DNA of 64,000 nucleotides from Candidatus Heimdallarchaeota archaeon (lineage in GTDB: Archaea > Asgardarchaeota > Heimdallarchaeia > Heimdallarchaeales > Kariarchaeaceae): the NCBI GenBank assembly GCA_026702845.1, contig JADCLS010000010.1, positions 120,926 to 184,925 of the forward strand, written 5' to 3'. Positions 8,749 through 18,800 of the stretch are shown piece after piece. The first letter of the stretch is position 1. Every line of letters starts with the position of its first letter. The notes under the pieces were generated by a model that did no database searches, had not been told where the DNA came from, and was given only the letters and a program-made list of their open reading frames with translations. The position numbers and the translations under genes were made by a program.

Positions 8749-9453
8749 ATGACACACGAGATTGTTTTTGAACTACGAGATATTAATTTCTGTTATACTA
8801 AAGGCCATAATGTCCTCAAGAATCTAAATATGAAAATTACCCATGGAAAACTCATTGCCATTGCAGGTCCTAATGGGAGTGGTAAGACTACACTCATTAA
8901 GCACTTTAATGGATTGCATAAACCACAATCAGGGATGATACTATTCAAGGGAAAACCAGTGGAGAATCATAGACATCTAACCGAACATGTTGGTATTGTA
9001 TTTCAAAACCCTGATGAGCAGATATTTTTCCCAAGTGTTGAAGATGATCTTGCCTTTGGCCTACGAAATTTCAAAGTACCTGAAGATGAGATCAAACGTA
9101 GGGTGGATAATGTACTCAAAGCATTGAAAATCGAGAAGTTAAGATACCGATCATTCTTTAATCTCAGTTTTGGTGAAAAGAAAAAAATCGCTTTTGCAGG
9201 AGTTATGATCACCTCCCCTGATATTATGGTTATTGATGAACCAACAATTGGATTAGATCCATGGTCCAAAGAGGATTTCCTTGAAATGATACTGGAGATG
9301 AAAAAACACCATACGGTGATCGTTGTATCACATGATTATGATTTGCTGAAAATTGTTGATGAGATACATTTTCTGTGGGAAGGAGAGATCAAGGCAGTAT
9401 ATGAGGATTTTGAGGAATTCAAGGAAAATATGTTCAAAGTAGTACCTGAGTAA
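8749..9453 (+). CDS. ECF transporter ATPase (CbiO/NikO)
   Basis: 234-residue ABC ATPase: Walker A GPNGSGKTT (40-48), Q-loop Gln86 (VFQNPDEQIF, typical of CbiO), signature LSFGE (139-143), Walker B IMVIDEP (159-165), D-loop GLD and switch His in VVSHD. It powers uptake of cobalt or nickel with the two preceding genes. It is short for the family and has no C-terminal extension. The operon ends here, convergent with the GTPase gene 16 nt on. Confidence 0.92.
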   Translation: MTHEIVFELRDINFCYTKGHNVLKNLNMKITHGKLIAIAGPNGSGKTTLIKHFNGLHKPQSGMILFKGKPVENHRHLTEHVGIVFQNPDEQIFFPSVEDDLAFGLRNFKVPEDEIKRRVDNVLKALKIEKLRYRSFFNLSFGEKKKIAFAGVMITSPDIMVIDEPTIGLDPWSKEDFLEMILEMKKHHTVIVVSHDYDLLKIVDEIHFLWEGEIKAVYEDFEEFKENMFKVVPE

Positions 9454-9469
9454 CGATATCATATTCCCA

Positions 9470-10441
9470 TTATTTCTCTACAATTATTTCAACTACATCC
9501 TCATCTACGAGTTCATGATCTATCCCAACTTTTTGACCTGAATGCGAGCTGGATTCTCCCCAAATTCGGGCATATTTGAAATACTTGAGCAGATTACCAT
9601 GAATATTTTCAGCTAAATACCCAACAGAGGCCCCTCTTGGTAGCACAAAAGGCGCATCATAATCAGGCTTTCTTCCAGGAGGTTTTGTATACACACGAAC
9701 TATATCTAGCATGTTAAACATACTTTCTTTTAACTTCTCCATTGATTCTTCATTATTAATTGAAATTGGAATTATTTGATAGTTTGTTTTTTGTTTTAAT
9801 AGTTCAAAATTTTTTATGGATCCTTTCAAGTCGCCTTTTGTTGCGATTATAAATATCGGAATATCCGATACCCCATCTGTCAATATTTTTGCATCTTCAA
9901 GCTGTTTATTTAGAAATTCGAGCTGTTTGTTAATATCAAGGGATAAATCAATAACTAATGAAAGAGCATCACTTGTTCTGGCAACTCTGTTTATTTGTCT
10001 GTTAATATTCCATACAGGTCGATATTCAATAAATCCAGGAAGGTCAATAATCTGAAAATTCACACCTTTGTGAGTACAGGATCCTGCTTGAGCGATCTGC
10101 GTAGTATGAAGGTAATTTCCTACTTGTACCTCAGTATTTGTTATTTTATTCATCAATGTACTTTTTCCTACGTTTGACATACCAAAGAGAACGATCCTTC
10201 CAGCCCCAGAAGGAAGAATATCAAATGGATCATATTGTCTTGCCTTTGATTTTGGTTTTGCGAGAGTTTCATCCTTATATGATTCAAGATCTCGAACTAG
10301 AATCTGAAAATCTCCAGTTTTATCCAATTTTTTATTTTGGATTTCAGTAATAATTGTATCAATTTCTGAAACAAGGTCATCACCTTCCTTTAGATGCAAT
10401 CTTTTAGATACCTTTAATCTATACATTTTGATTGATGGCAT
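9470..10441 (-). CDS. DRG/Obg-type GTPase with TGS domain
   Basis: 323 residues: a helical N-terminus (1-75), a GTPase core with G1 GMSNVGKST (87-95), G3 DLPG (133-136) and G4 TKGD (201-204), then a C-terminal TGS domain (about 257-322) with FVLPRGASVGYLAENIHGNL. This order is that of the DRG family, which acts with ribosomes in eukaryotes and archaea. The G4 motif is TKGD instead of NKxD, which may relax guanine specificity. The upstream gap of about 220 nt contains no other gene. It is convergent with the ECF operon. Confidence 0.85.
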   Translation of the reverse strand: MPSIKMYRLKVSKRLHLKEGDDLVSEIDTIITEIQNKKLDKTGDFQILVRDLESYKDETLAKPKSKARQYDPFDILPSGAGRIVLFGMSNVGKSTLMNKITNTEVQVGNYLHTTQIAQAGSCTHKGVNFQIIDLPGFIEYRPVWNINRQINRVARTSDALSLVIDLSLDINKQLEFLNKQLEDAKILTDGVSDIPIFIIATKGDLKGSIKNFELLKQKTNYQIIPISINNEESMEKLKESMFNMLDIVRVYTKPPGRKPDYDAPFVLPRGASVGYLAENIHGNLLKYFKYARIWGESSSHSGQKVGIDHELVDEDVVEIIVEK

Positions 10442-10660
10442 AGTGTTATCACCAAGGTAATTCTCTAATTGAAAACTTCCAATTAATTTATAACTTCATT
10501 GATCGTTAACAATTGGAATTATTGTCTAATTAACGAGAATAACAATACCAGCTTTCCTTGCGTGTTGTCTTATTAAGTGATTGACTTTTTAGCATTCTAA
10601 GCAAGCATTAATATCAAATGAGAAGTGAAATTTTATCATTACCTCGAAAACTGATAGTTT

Positions 10661-11329
10661 ATGACCATGTGGATCCCAAATAAGGTTGATCTATTTTTAA
10701 GTGTACTAATCGCTGTTCTGTTCCCTTTCTTGGCCCAAATTCTGCTAGACATCACTGGTGCATTCCTCCCTTTGTTATTGTACTATGGTCTTGCATGGGG
10801 TATTGTTAAAATAAGACGAGGATCTACAGGATATTTCAATCCGCTGAGTAGAAAAATTCCAGTTTTCTTTATAATAAACATGATAGTTACCCTAATCACT
10901 CTTATCTTTGCATATCTAGCTCGTCTCGTCGATATCGAGGCAACTAACACCGGAATTTTGATCACAGCATTAATTTGGGCTCCAATTAATGCAGCCTCAG
11001 AACAGTTATTATGGATATATATCTATGAGTCTTGGGATCTCTATCCTAATGTAAAGAAGAAAATAAGTAGATCTATCGGCTTTATAATGTTCACGGTCTA
11101 TGTGGGTCTGATCCATATGGTTTTCTGGAGTACATTCCTCCATACTGTAGATCCAGCAAGCCTCTTTGGGATATTGTTTATCATTTCTATCACAATTTCT
11201 GGATATATCCATATTCTTGTCTGGAAAGAATCCAATCAGATGATATTCACCTTTATTCCACATTTTCTTCTCAATCTCATCCCGATATTCTGGACTCGAT
11301 ACTCAATGGTACCCTATTTGTTTAAATAG
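10661..11329 (+). CDS. Membrane protein resembling CPBP intramembrane proteases
   Basis: 222 residues with seven or so membrane helices. A segment INAASEQLLWIYIYESW sits where CPBP (CAAX protease and bacteriocin-processing) proteins have the EExxxR motif, and HMVFW and FIPHFLLNLIP resemble motifs 2 and 3 with their conserved His. The first motif keeps only one Glu, so catalytic activity is doubtful. The start ATG 10661 has an alternative ATG two codons on. The next gene is another membrane protease-like protein. Confidence 0.55.
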   Translation: MTMWIPNKVDLFLSVLIAVLFPFLAQILLDITGAFLPLLLYYGLAWGIVKIRRGSTGYFNPLSRKIPVFFIINMIVTLITLIFAYLARLVDIEATNTGILITALIWAPINAASEQLLWIYIYESWDLYPNVKKKISRSIGFIMFTVYVGLIHMVFWSTFLHTVDPASLFGILFIISITISGYIHILVWKESNQMIFTFIPHFLLNLIPIFWTRYSMVPYLFK

Positions 11330-11485
11330 CATAATTAGATTCTGATTAAGCAGAATGTTTCACAAATCAATATTCTCATATCAAGGTTGATATGTTTGCT
11401 AGACACCTTAATTCACCATCTATTTTTAATGAAATAGTTCAGTGATCAGAACATACATATAGACCCAATTTAATATTTCAAATAG

Positions 11486-12331
11486 ATGATTGAGATTGAA
11501 TTCTTAGCTAGGTTAATAGCAATAACATTGGTTTTCTCAATTATCTTCTTAGTTTTTTTTCTTAAAAAACAGCAATATGAGGCAGAACCGATCTTTATGA
11601 TCATCCTTGCTTTTATTCTGGGTGCTGGATCAACCATTCCTTCTTATTTTACCTTGAGATTCCTATCCCAACCTTTGGATAGTTCTCTTGAACAAATGAC
11701 ATTGGCAGATCCAAGGTTTGTCTTATACGCATTTATTCTTCCCGCAGTTGTATTTGCTCCTTTTGTGGAGGAACTGTACAAAGGACTAATAATTTATGCA
11801 ATTTCACGGACAAGATTCTTTGATGGACCATTGGATGGACTTATATTTGGAGGAATTGTGGGAATAGGATTTTCTGCAGCCGAAGATGTGATGTATGGTA
11901 TTTATCAGGCTGATCCTGTGGCAGGGATCTATGTAACAACAATTCGATCTTTACTCATGCTTGCAGGCCATCCACTCTATTCAGGTATGCTAGGCATGGC
12001 AATTGGAATGAAAAAAATCCAACCAACTCTCACTCATTATCCTAAATTACATGCTCAGGGTGTTACTCGTCCTATTGCCAATTTTTTCGATCGTGTGGAA
12101 CCATCAAAGTATCTGCGATCTGTTGGCCTACACGCATTATGGAATTTTGGTACAGTTCTAGGGTTACTGAATTTTGCTTTAATCATCCTCTATTCAGTAT
12201 ATTTGATTAATAATATCAAAGAGGCAAGAAAAATCGATCAGAACCTATTTATGAGGGGATATTATCATAATAAACATGATTATGGTCCAGAGAGTGAACA
12301 TTATGTGATAAATCCTGGAAAATTCACTTGA
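11486..12331 (+). CDS. PrsW-family intramembrane metalloprotease
   Basis: 281 residues with about eight membrane helices. The PrsW motifs are all visible: FVEELYKG (Glu95-Glu96), DGLIFGGIVGIGFSAAEDVMYG (Glu133), GHPLYSGMLG (His162) and GLHALWNF (His216). Bacterial PrsW cleaves an anti-sigma factor; archaeal members have unknown targets. It could release a membrane-bound regulator, of which this window holds several. It lies 156 nt after the CPBP-like gene, with its own AT-rich upstream region. Confidence 0.85.
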   Translation: MIEIEFLARLIAITLVFSIIFLVFFLKKQQYEAEPIFMIILAFILGAGSTIPSYFTLRFLSQPLDSSLEQMTLADPRFVLYAFILPAVVFAPFVEELYKGLIIYAISRTRFFDGPLDGLIFGGIVGIGFSAAEDVMYGIYQADPVAGIYVTTIRSLLMLAGHPLYSGMLGMAIGMKKIQPTLTHYPKLHAQGVTRPIANFFDRVEPSKYLRSVGLHALWNFGTVLGLLNFALIILYSVYLINNIKEARKIDQNLFMRGYYHNKHDYGPESEHYVINPGKFT

Positions 12332-12453
12332 AAACCATACAGCTGCTATTTTTATTAAAAGAAGTAATGGATACATGACCTATGAAAAGAATTTATCAAA
12401 AAGTCATCTAAGTGAGGCTCTAATTTAAAAATACACCTACCTATAGGTAGATT

Positions 12454-14166
12454 ATGTTATTCGATCCCAATAATCTAGATCGTTATTATCCAGATGAAAG
12501 AAGCAAGGAGATCATAAAATTACTCGTCGATTTCTTTGAAGGAAGAGGTAAGGTGAGATTGCTTCAGGATGATTTCGATAGGATCTTCTACCAGTATTTG
12601 ATTGATTTCATAGCAGAACATGAATTATTTTACACCTTACTCACACCTAAGGAGTATGGTGATGGTACAACACGGTGGGACACTTATCGTAATTGTGAAG
12701 TGAATGAGGTATTAGCATTTTATGGCCTTCACCATTGGTATACTTGGCAAGTATCTATACTAGGACTTGGTCCATTATGGATGAGCAATAATGAGGAGAT
12801 AAAGAAAAAGACAGCACAATTACTCAAGGAAGGGGGAATATTTGCATTTGGGTTATCAGAAAAGGCACATGGTGCAGATATATACAGCACGGACATGATT
12901 TTATCCAAAATAAAAGATGGAATGTATACAGCAAAAGGTAGCAAATATTACATTGGAAATGGTAACCAAGCTGCTTTAGTTTCAGTGTTCGGTAAAAGTG
13001 ATGCTTTTGAAGATCCAGAGAATAAATATGCCAAGTATGTGTTCTTTGCAGTATCAACAGACCATGAGAAGTATGAGGCTGTCCAAAATGTTGTAGCCAC
13101 GCAATCCTATGTCGCAGAGTACAAATTGCATGATTATCCCATTACCGATGCAGATATTTTGGCAACTGGTAGAGAAGCATGGGATATGACGCTCAATACT
13201 GTCAATGTAGGCAAATATAATTTAGGATGGGCATCTATTGGAATCTGTACTCACGCATTCTATGAATCAATTAACCATGCCTCTCATAGAAATCTATTCA
13301 ATCATTATGTCACAGATTTTCCCCATATCAAGCAGTTATTTGTTGACGCCTATGCTCGTTTGTATGCGATGAAGATATTCGCATCTAGAACATCAGATTA
13401 TATTCGAACAGCCTCGAATGAGGATAGACGATATCTTTTGTATACCCCAATGACAAAAATGAAGGTAACCACCCAAGGAGAACAAGTAATTGATTTATTA
13501 TGGGATGTGATAGCTGCAAAGGGATTTGAGAAAGATATGTATTTCAGCATGGCTGCACGAGATATCCGTGCCTTACCTAAGTTAGAGGGAACAGTACATG
13601 TTAATATGGCCCTTATTATCAAATTCATGGCTAATTATTTCTTCAAACCTGGAGAATTTCCAGATATTGGAATTCAGGATCATGATAGTGATGATAGCTT
13701 CCTTTTTAGGCAGGGGCCAACCAAGGGTCTTGGAAGAATTCAGTTCCATGATTACAAGCAAGTATATAATTCACTCAATTTACCAAATATCGCAATTTTC
13801 AAAAAACAGATCGCATGGTTCAAACGAATGTTGATGATTGCAAGACCTTCAAAGAAACAAGCAGAAGATATTGATTTCCTACTCATTGTAGGTGAATTAT
13901 TCACCCTAGTAGTATATGGACAGTTGATCATTGAATATACCCTTTTGAAGAATCTTGATCAAACCATAATTAACTACATCTTCAACTTCATGATTAGAGA
14001 TTTCTCCAAGTATTCATTGCAGCTATTTTCCAAGGCTCAGACTACCAGATTACAACGATGGTTCTGCAAGAGAATGGTGAAAATCGCAAATCATGATCCC
14101 ATCGAATTCAAAACAATGTGGGATACAGTATACTCCTTCAAAGATAGATATGAAATGAAACCTTGA
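12454..14166 (+). CDS. Acyl-CoA dehydrogenase family flavoprotein
   Basis: 570 residues. The middle domain motif GGIFAFGLSEKAHGADIYSTDM and the following KGSKYYIGNGNQAALVSVFGK match the FAD- and substrate-binding region of acyl-CoA dehydrogenases. It is longer than the usual 380-residue enzymes, with an extended C-terminal helical domain (430-570), like long-chain or multi-domain members. The expected reaction is alpha,beta-desaturation of an acyl-CoA with electrons passed to ETF; no ETF genes are in the window. The catalytic Glu was not located. Monocistronic; the gene after it is convergent. Confidence 0.85.
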   Translation: MLFDPNNLDRYYPDERSKEIIKLLVDFFEGRGKVRLLQDDFDRIFYQYLIDFIAEHELFYTLLTPKEYGDGTTRWDTYRNCEVNEVLAFYGLHHWYTWQVSILGLGPLWMSNNEEIKKKTAQLLKEGGIFAFGLSEKAHGADIYSTDMILSKIKDGMYTAKGSKYYIGNGNQAALVSVFGKSDAFEDPENKYAKYVFFAVSTDHEKYEAVQNVVATQSYVAEYKLHDYPITDADILATGREAWDMTLNTVNVGKYNLGWASIGICTHAFYESINHASHRNLFNHYVTDFPHIKQLFVDAYARLYAMKIFASRTSDYIRTASNEDRRYLLYTPMTKMKVTTQGEQVIDLLWDVIAAKGFEKDMYFSMAARDIRALPKLEGTVHVNMALIIKFMANYFFKPGEFPDIGIQDHDSDDSFLFRQGPTKGLGRIQFHDYKQVYNSLNLPNIAIFKKQIAWFKRMLMIARPSKKQAEDIDFLLIVGELFTLVVYGQLIIEYTLLKNLDQTIINYIFNFMIRDFSKYSLQLFSKAQTTRLQRWFCKRMVKIANHDPIEFKTMWDTVYSFKDRYEMKP

Positions 14167-14167
14167 T

Positions 14168-14908
14168 TTATTTTGCTTTTAGTTCAGGTTTAAGATTTAT
14201 TCTGTATAGATAGTAGAGAACAAAAGGCGTGGCTATCATAGCGATAGTTCTCCAAGGAATGACAAATTCTTCTTCCTCTTCTTCAAACCATTCATTACCA
14301 AATGTTTTGTGATGTAACCACAGTTTATCAGATTCATAAAAAGCATCATCTCTTGCAGATCTGATAGTATAATACTTTGTAACAAGATATCCCGTATTGA
14401 TATTATATGTCAATTTCAGATCATAATCAATAACATCAGTGAGTTTAAACCTTAATTTGTAAGAGAAACCATACTTAGATAATGATACATTTTCTTTTAA
14501 TTCAACATCCTCGGTTCCATATTGCTCATAAAGTTTGTCTTTGATCTTGATATTACTCATATCCATCCAATAGTTCCAGTCAGTAATAATGGCGTATGAT
14601 CCGAAATCAAGCATATCTTGATACATAAATCCAAATTGATTAGAATCTGATACATTTAGTTTGATTTGAGTTCCATCAAATCCAACGAAATGGATCTTCA
14701 GTTTTTCTCCATCGTATACACTTACTAGATTATCTTGTTCTTGATATGGTTGATTCCATACACCATCCACAATATAGTTTATTATATTATATACGTGATA
14801 ATCACCTAAATCAACATCTATGTACTTATCATATTCAGATTCTGCATTGCTTGGTTGCAGTATCATGATTGAGATTAGCACTATTGTTATAAATTGGAAT
14901 CTTTTCAC
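14168..14908 (-). CDS. Signal-peptide ectodomain protein with C-terminal anchor (paralogue A)
   Basis: 246 residues: signal peptide (2-23), a beta-rich external domain, an acidic stalk (FEEEEEEFV) and one C-terminal membrane helix (about 220-238) with a short basic tail. It is a paralogue of the next gene: both hold GSY-x-I-x-T-x-x-x-YWMD and I-x-IKD at the same place, and end alike. The start is GTG 14908, supported by a TATA box about 24 nt upstream, so the mRNA is probably leaderless. Function unknown; a surface receptor or binding protein is plausible. Confidence 0.75.
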   Translation of the reverse strand: MKRFQFITIVLISIMILQPSNAESEYDKYIDVDLGDYHVYNIINYIVDGVWNQPYQEQDNLVSVYDGEKLKIHFVGFDGTQIKLNVSDSNQFGFMYQDMLDFGSYAIITDWNYWMDMSNIKIKDKLYEQYGTEDVELKENVSLSKYGFSYKLRFKLTDVIDYDLKLTYNINTGYLVTKYYTIRSARDDAFYESDKLWLHHKTFGNEWFEEEEEEFVIPWRTIAMIATPFVLYYLYRINLKPELKAK

Positions 14909-14928
14909 AATTAAAAGTATTCTTCAGC

Positions 14929-14940
14929 TACTTATAAATG
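14929..14940 (-). promoter_or_regulatory. TATA box of paralogue A
   Basis: On the minus strand this reads CATTTATAAGTA, a good archaeal TATA element, about 23 nt before GTG 14908. The spacing places the transcription start at or next to the start codon. Confidence 0.6.
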
Positions 14941-15001
14941 TAATCATGTTCCTTGATACACCTATAATTAAAATTAATGATTATTGGAATAAATTAGCAA
15001 C

Positions 15002-15766
15002 TTATGATAATTTTCCTTCTCTTTTCTTTTTCCTCTTGACATCTTCAGGTTTAACTGTATTCATTTTATATGCAATACCAAAAGCTAGAGGTATTAGGAT
15101 TAGATAGTACCAGAATGTTCCGGGATCACTATCATCAAACTCGAATGATGCAGCTGTTGATCCAAAGTATAGGAACAGAGAATCTGAGGTATACATTGCT
15201 AAATCTCTCCTTCTCTGAATTTCCATTTCCATAAGTTTCATTGCACCATTATCACCATAGGTGTACCAGTACCAAACACGTAACTCCTCTGGAATATATA
15301 TGCTCAGTTTATAGATGAACTGGTCACCTACAAATTTTGTCTGTTCTGTCACTGAGATATTATTATGCCATGAAAATTCCTCTAGATATTGGTCTTTGAT
15401 ATGAATATTATTTACATCCATCCAGTAGCTAAAATTTGTATGTATTACATAAGAACCGAAAATTGTCGCATTTTGCTGAATATATCCCCATGTACTTGCT
15501 GGATTGTTTGAACTTATATTGAACTTCACCATGTCACCATCTATCTCATCAACTACTACTATTATTCGATTACCCTCTTTGGCAAATACGGATGTATCAT
15601 TGGTAAGATAATAAGGAGTATCCCATTGCCCTGTTTGCACCCATTTATTCATGTAGTAATATTGAACACTTCCTAATTGGACCTCTATATTGACTATCTG
15701 AGCCTCAGTGCTAGAGATCATTACTAGTGATAGAAATAATACCATTAGTAATCTGTTATTTTTCAT
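15002..15766 (-). CDS. Signal-peptide ectodomain protein with C-terminal anchor (paralogue B)
   Basis: 254 residues: signal peptide (MKNNRLLMVLFLSLVMISS), a beta-rich external domain with several N-glycosylation sequons (NDT, NIS, NFS), and a C-terminal membrane helix (about 218-236) followed by a very basic tail (KRKKKREGK). It shares GSYVIHTNFSYWMD and IHIKDQ with paralogue A. ATG 15766 is chosen over an in-frame start at 15862 because it begins the signal peptide and has a TATA box 24 nt upstream; the longer frame would overlap the STAND gene. Function unknown. Confidence 0.75.
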   Translation of the reverse strand: MKNNRLLMVLFLSLVMISSTEAQIVNIEVQLGSVQYYYMNKWVQTGQWDTPYYLTNDTSVFAKEGNRIIVVVDEIDGDMVKFNISSNNPASTWGYIQQNATIFGSYVIHTNFSYWMDVNNIHIKDQYLEEFSWHNNISVTEQTKFVGDQFIYKLSIYIPEELRVWYWYTYGDNGAMKLMEMEIQRRRDLAMYTSDSLFLYFGSTAASFEFDDSDPGTFWYYLILIPLAFGIAYKMNTVKPEDVKRKKKREGKLS

Positions 15767-15787
15767 ATGATTAGTAATGCTACATGT

Positions 15788-15799
15788 ACTTATATACTT
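15788..15799 (-). promoter_or_regulatory. TATA box of paralogue B
   Basis: The minus strand reads AAGTATATAAGT about 22-24 nt before ATG 15766, the distance expected for a leaderless archaeal transcript. It lies inside the gap after the end of the giant STAND gene (stop at 15820). Confidence 0.65.
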
Positions 15800-15819
15800 T
15801 TCAATTGAATAACAGCGTT

Positions 15820-18800
15820 CTAAGTTCTCAATTTTGTCTCTTTTGATATATCTTTCAACCATTTCCTAATTGTTTTACTTATTTTAATAGGATTGTCACT
15901 GACATCTAAGTATAGCAGATTTCTAAAGCTGGTGATATCTTCAGGTAATTCCTCTATTTCATTTGATTGTAAGTATACTTCCTCCAAGAATTTCATCTTA
16001 TTATTCAAAAATGGAGCTGATGACAGAAAATTTATGGATAGATCTAAAATTTTGAGAGTGGAGGTAGATAGATCGATTTTTTCAAGCTGATTATCTGCTA
16101 GATTGAGTACTTGAAGATTTGCTAATAGATTTAGTGTAGGGGAGATACTTGTGATCTTATTTTCCTCAAGATGTAAACCCAACAAATTAATTAACTGACT
16201 GAGATCATAGTTGAAATGATCTAAATCATTGGTTGCAAAATTGAGTACTTTAAGAGAGGGTAGTGTAAAGACTGAAGGATGAATAGTTTTCAATCTATTC
16301 CACCTTGCACTCAACCTTTCAAGATGGATTAACCCACTGAGATCGGGTAAGGAATCTATTGAGTTGCCTCTGATTAGTAAAATTCTCAGATTACTTAAGC
16401 TACCGATACCTGGATGAAGTTGACTAAGATGGTTACTTCGTAAATTCAAAATTTCTAAAGCATGAAGATTAGTAATGTTATCTGGGAGATAATATATCTC
16501 CTTTTTATACAAACTGATTCCAGTAATCTTGTTATCTCTACACGTATAACCAAAATCATAATCTTCGAGTTCTTTTAATTTTGGAATAGGAGTACCTACC
16601 ATTAGCTGGAATTCCTTTAGAACAGCTATCTGATCCCGCATAAGTGTTTCTCCATAGTATTCATCAATTAATTCTTCTGTTGGTTGTTTTTGTTCAAGAT
16701 AATTTAGTAAATCATCAATATTCTTGAAATCTTTGGCTTCAAGTGAATTGGGGATTGATTCTGAATAAATTAGTGTAATCTCAGGTGTTTCTTCATATAT
16801 TTCAAGTATTACTTGTCGTTTCAAATTCTGTAATTGTCTCTCATAATACAATCTCTGTCGACGAGATATATGATATTGAGAAATCTCTTTTATTGAGCGG
16901 ATTTTTGTTGATGCTGAACTGGCTGCCTCTATCTTATCCTTTAACTCAAGAACCCTATTGTAATCTTTCTTGTATTGCTTTAGCTTCTTAGTCCATTCTT
17001 CTTTCAATTTGCTTGAAAGACCAGAATGTATATGCTCCTCTATTAAATCAATAACCTCAGGATAATGACCACGTGCAAAGAATTTGTCAATAGCCTCTTG
17101 TTGTTTTTCTTCCTTATCCCTAATTTTGGATGCATATTTACCATATTTTTTATGTTGATTTTGCCAATAAGATTGAACATCAACAGGTAGGTGTGGATAT
17201 TTAAGCAAATTCTCAATCCTCTCAACTAAGGTAAGATAATCAAAATCCTCAACCATAGATGGTATATCTTCCTGTAGTTTTGAAATCTCATCCTGCTGGG
17301 TATTTATCTGTGTCTCATATTTTTCTAGTTTTGCTTGCCATTCCTCTTTTATCAGCTTGGGAAGTTTATTGTTAGAGAGGAATTTCCTTATTGCATCTAA
17401 TAGTGGAGAAATATTTCTATCATGCAAAGCATTTTCTTCTAATTCTATTAATGCCTTCTCCTCTTGTTTGATAATACTAAGATCATGTTGATAACCAGCG
17501 AGAATTGTCTCCCAAGTATATACGATTTCATAGGACAATTGATGACTGCTTAAGAATTTGTCAATCATTTTAATGGCTTTCTCAAGATCATTATCTTCCA
17601 TTAATTCATCGACATTAGCCATTAATTCCTCGATATTTGTAACTAAACTAAACCGTTTTTCATTTAGTTGAATGAGTTGCTCATTAAGAGGCCCCAACAC
17701 TCTTTTACAAGGATCTGTATTTTGTATGAAAATTTTGATGAGATTTATTGCTTGTTGATATCGTTTTTCTTCTTTCACTTGTGCAACTTCTATTAGCAGC
17801 TCATCCATTAGTATTAGGTCATTTTTGATTTTTTCCTCATAGCTTGATTTTCTCTTTTCCCAAGTGGCCTTGATACTCTGAGCCAACTCTTTATTTAGTA
17901 AGAATGCATCAATTTTGCTCACAATTTCAGTGAGATCTTTCTCCTCGAGTAAGGAATCAATATTTTGATTCAGAGAATCTATTTTTAGCTGGATATCATC
18001 CATCAGATCATGATATTTATCTTTTTCAAGATTCCATTTAACTTTCATACTCTCCGTTAAATCCTCAGATTCAATGAAATCATCAATTATCTCACAAATT
18101 AGGTGATAATTGAATTTTTCAGCTTCACGATTAACCAATATTTCCAATTCGGCTTCATTAATCCTGATATTAGCAGCTTGTAATTGGTATTCATTTAATT
18201 TGTCTGACCATTTTGTAAAGAGGGAAGGAGGAAGATTGTCTATAAGAAGAAATTCTTTGATTCGCAATGTAGCGGTCTTATATTTGCTTTCTTGAATTAA
18301 TCCTTTTACTTCATCTTCTAAGAATTGTTCGTTGAGTTGGATGACCTCAAATATGGTTTGCAGTTTTGTTTTTCGTTCAATCCATGAGTTTCTCTTCAAA
18401 TCTGAGAGGTTCTCAAGTTTTATTATCTTGTCTATGATCTCGATAGACTTTTGATATTCTCTGTTTTCCTCAGGTATTTCTAATTCTGAGGTTAGACTAT
18501 TTAGAGAATCATTGAGATTATCTAGAATTTGTTGCTCTTTGGCCTGGATCTCTTGCCATTTATGCTTGAGTTTGTAGGGTAATTGTTCATCCATCAAAAA
18601 GGCTTCTATTGAATGAAGTATAGATTCTAGACGTTTATTCTTTTTGTAATTTTCCACATCTTCAAGCAATTCCTTTTCTTTATTCTCTGCTCGTTGAAGT
18701 AAATCCTCCCAATGAGTAATCTCATTGCTATAACGTTCTCTGATAGATTCTGCAATCTTTTTATCCAATAAGAATTGTTTTTGCTTTTCTATCATCTCCG

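Noticed and set aside
10138..10350. Plus-strand frames inside the DRG GTPase gene
   Set aside because: Shadows of the minus-strand GTPase, whose motifs are clear.
15820..15862. Overlap of paralogue B with the STAND gene through a start at 15862
   Set aside because: The signal peptide begins at ATG 15766, which has its own TATA box; the extension has no signal-peptide character.
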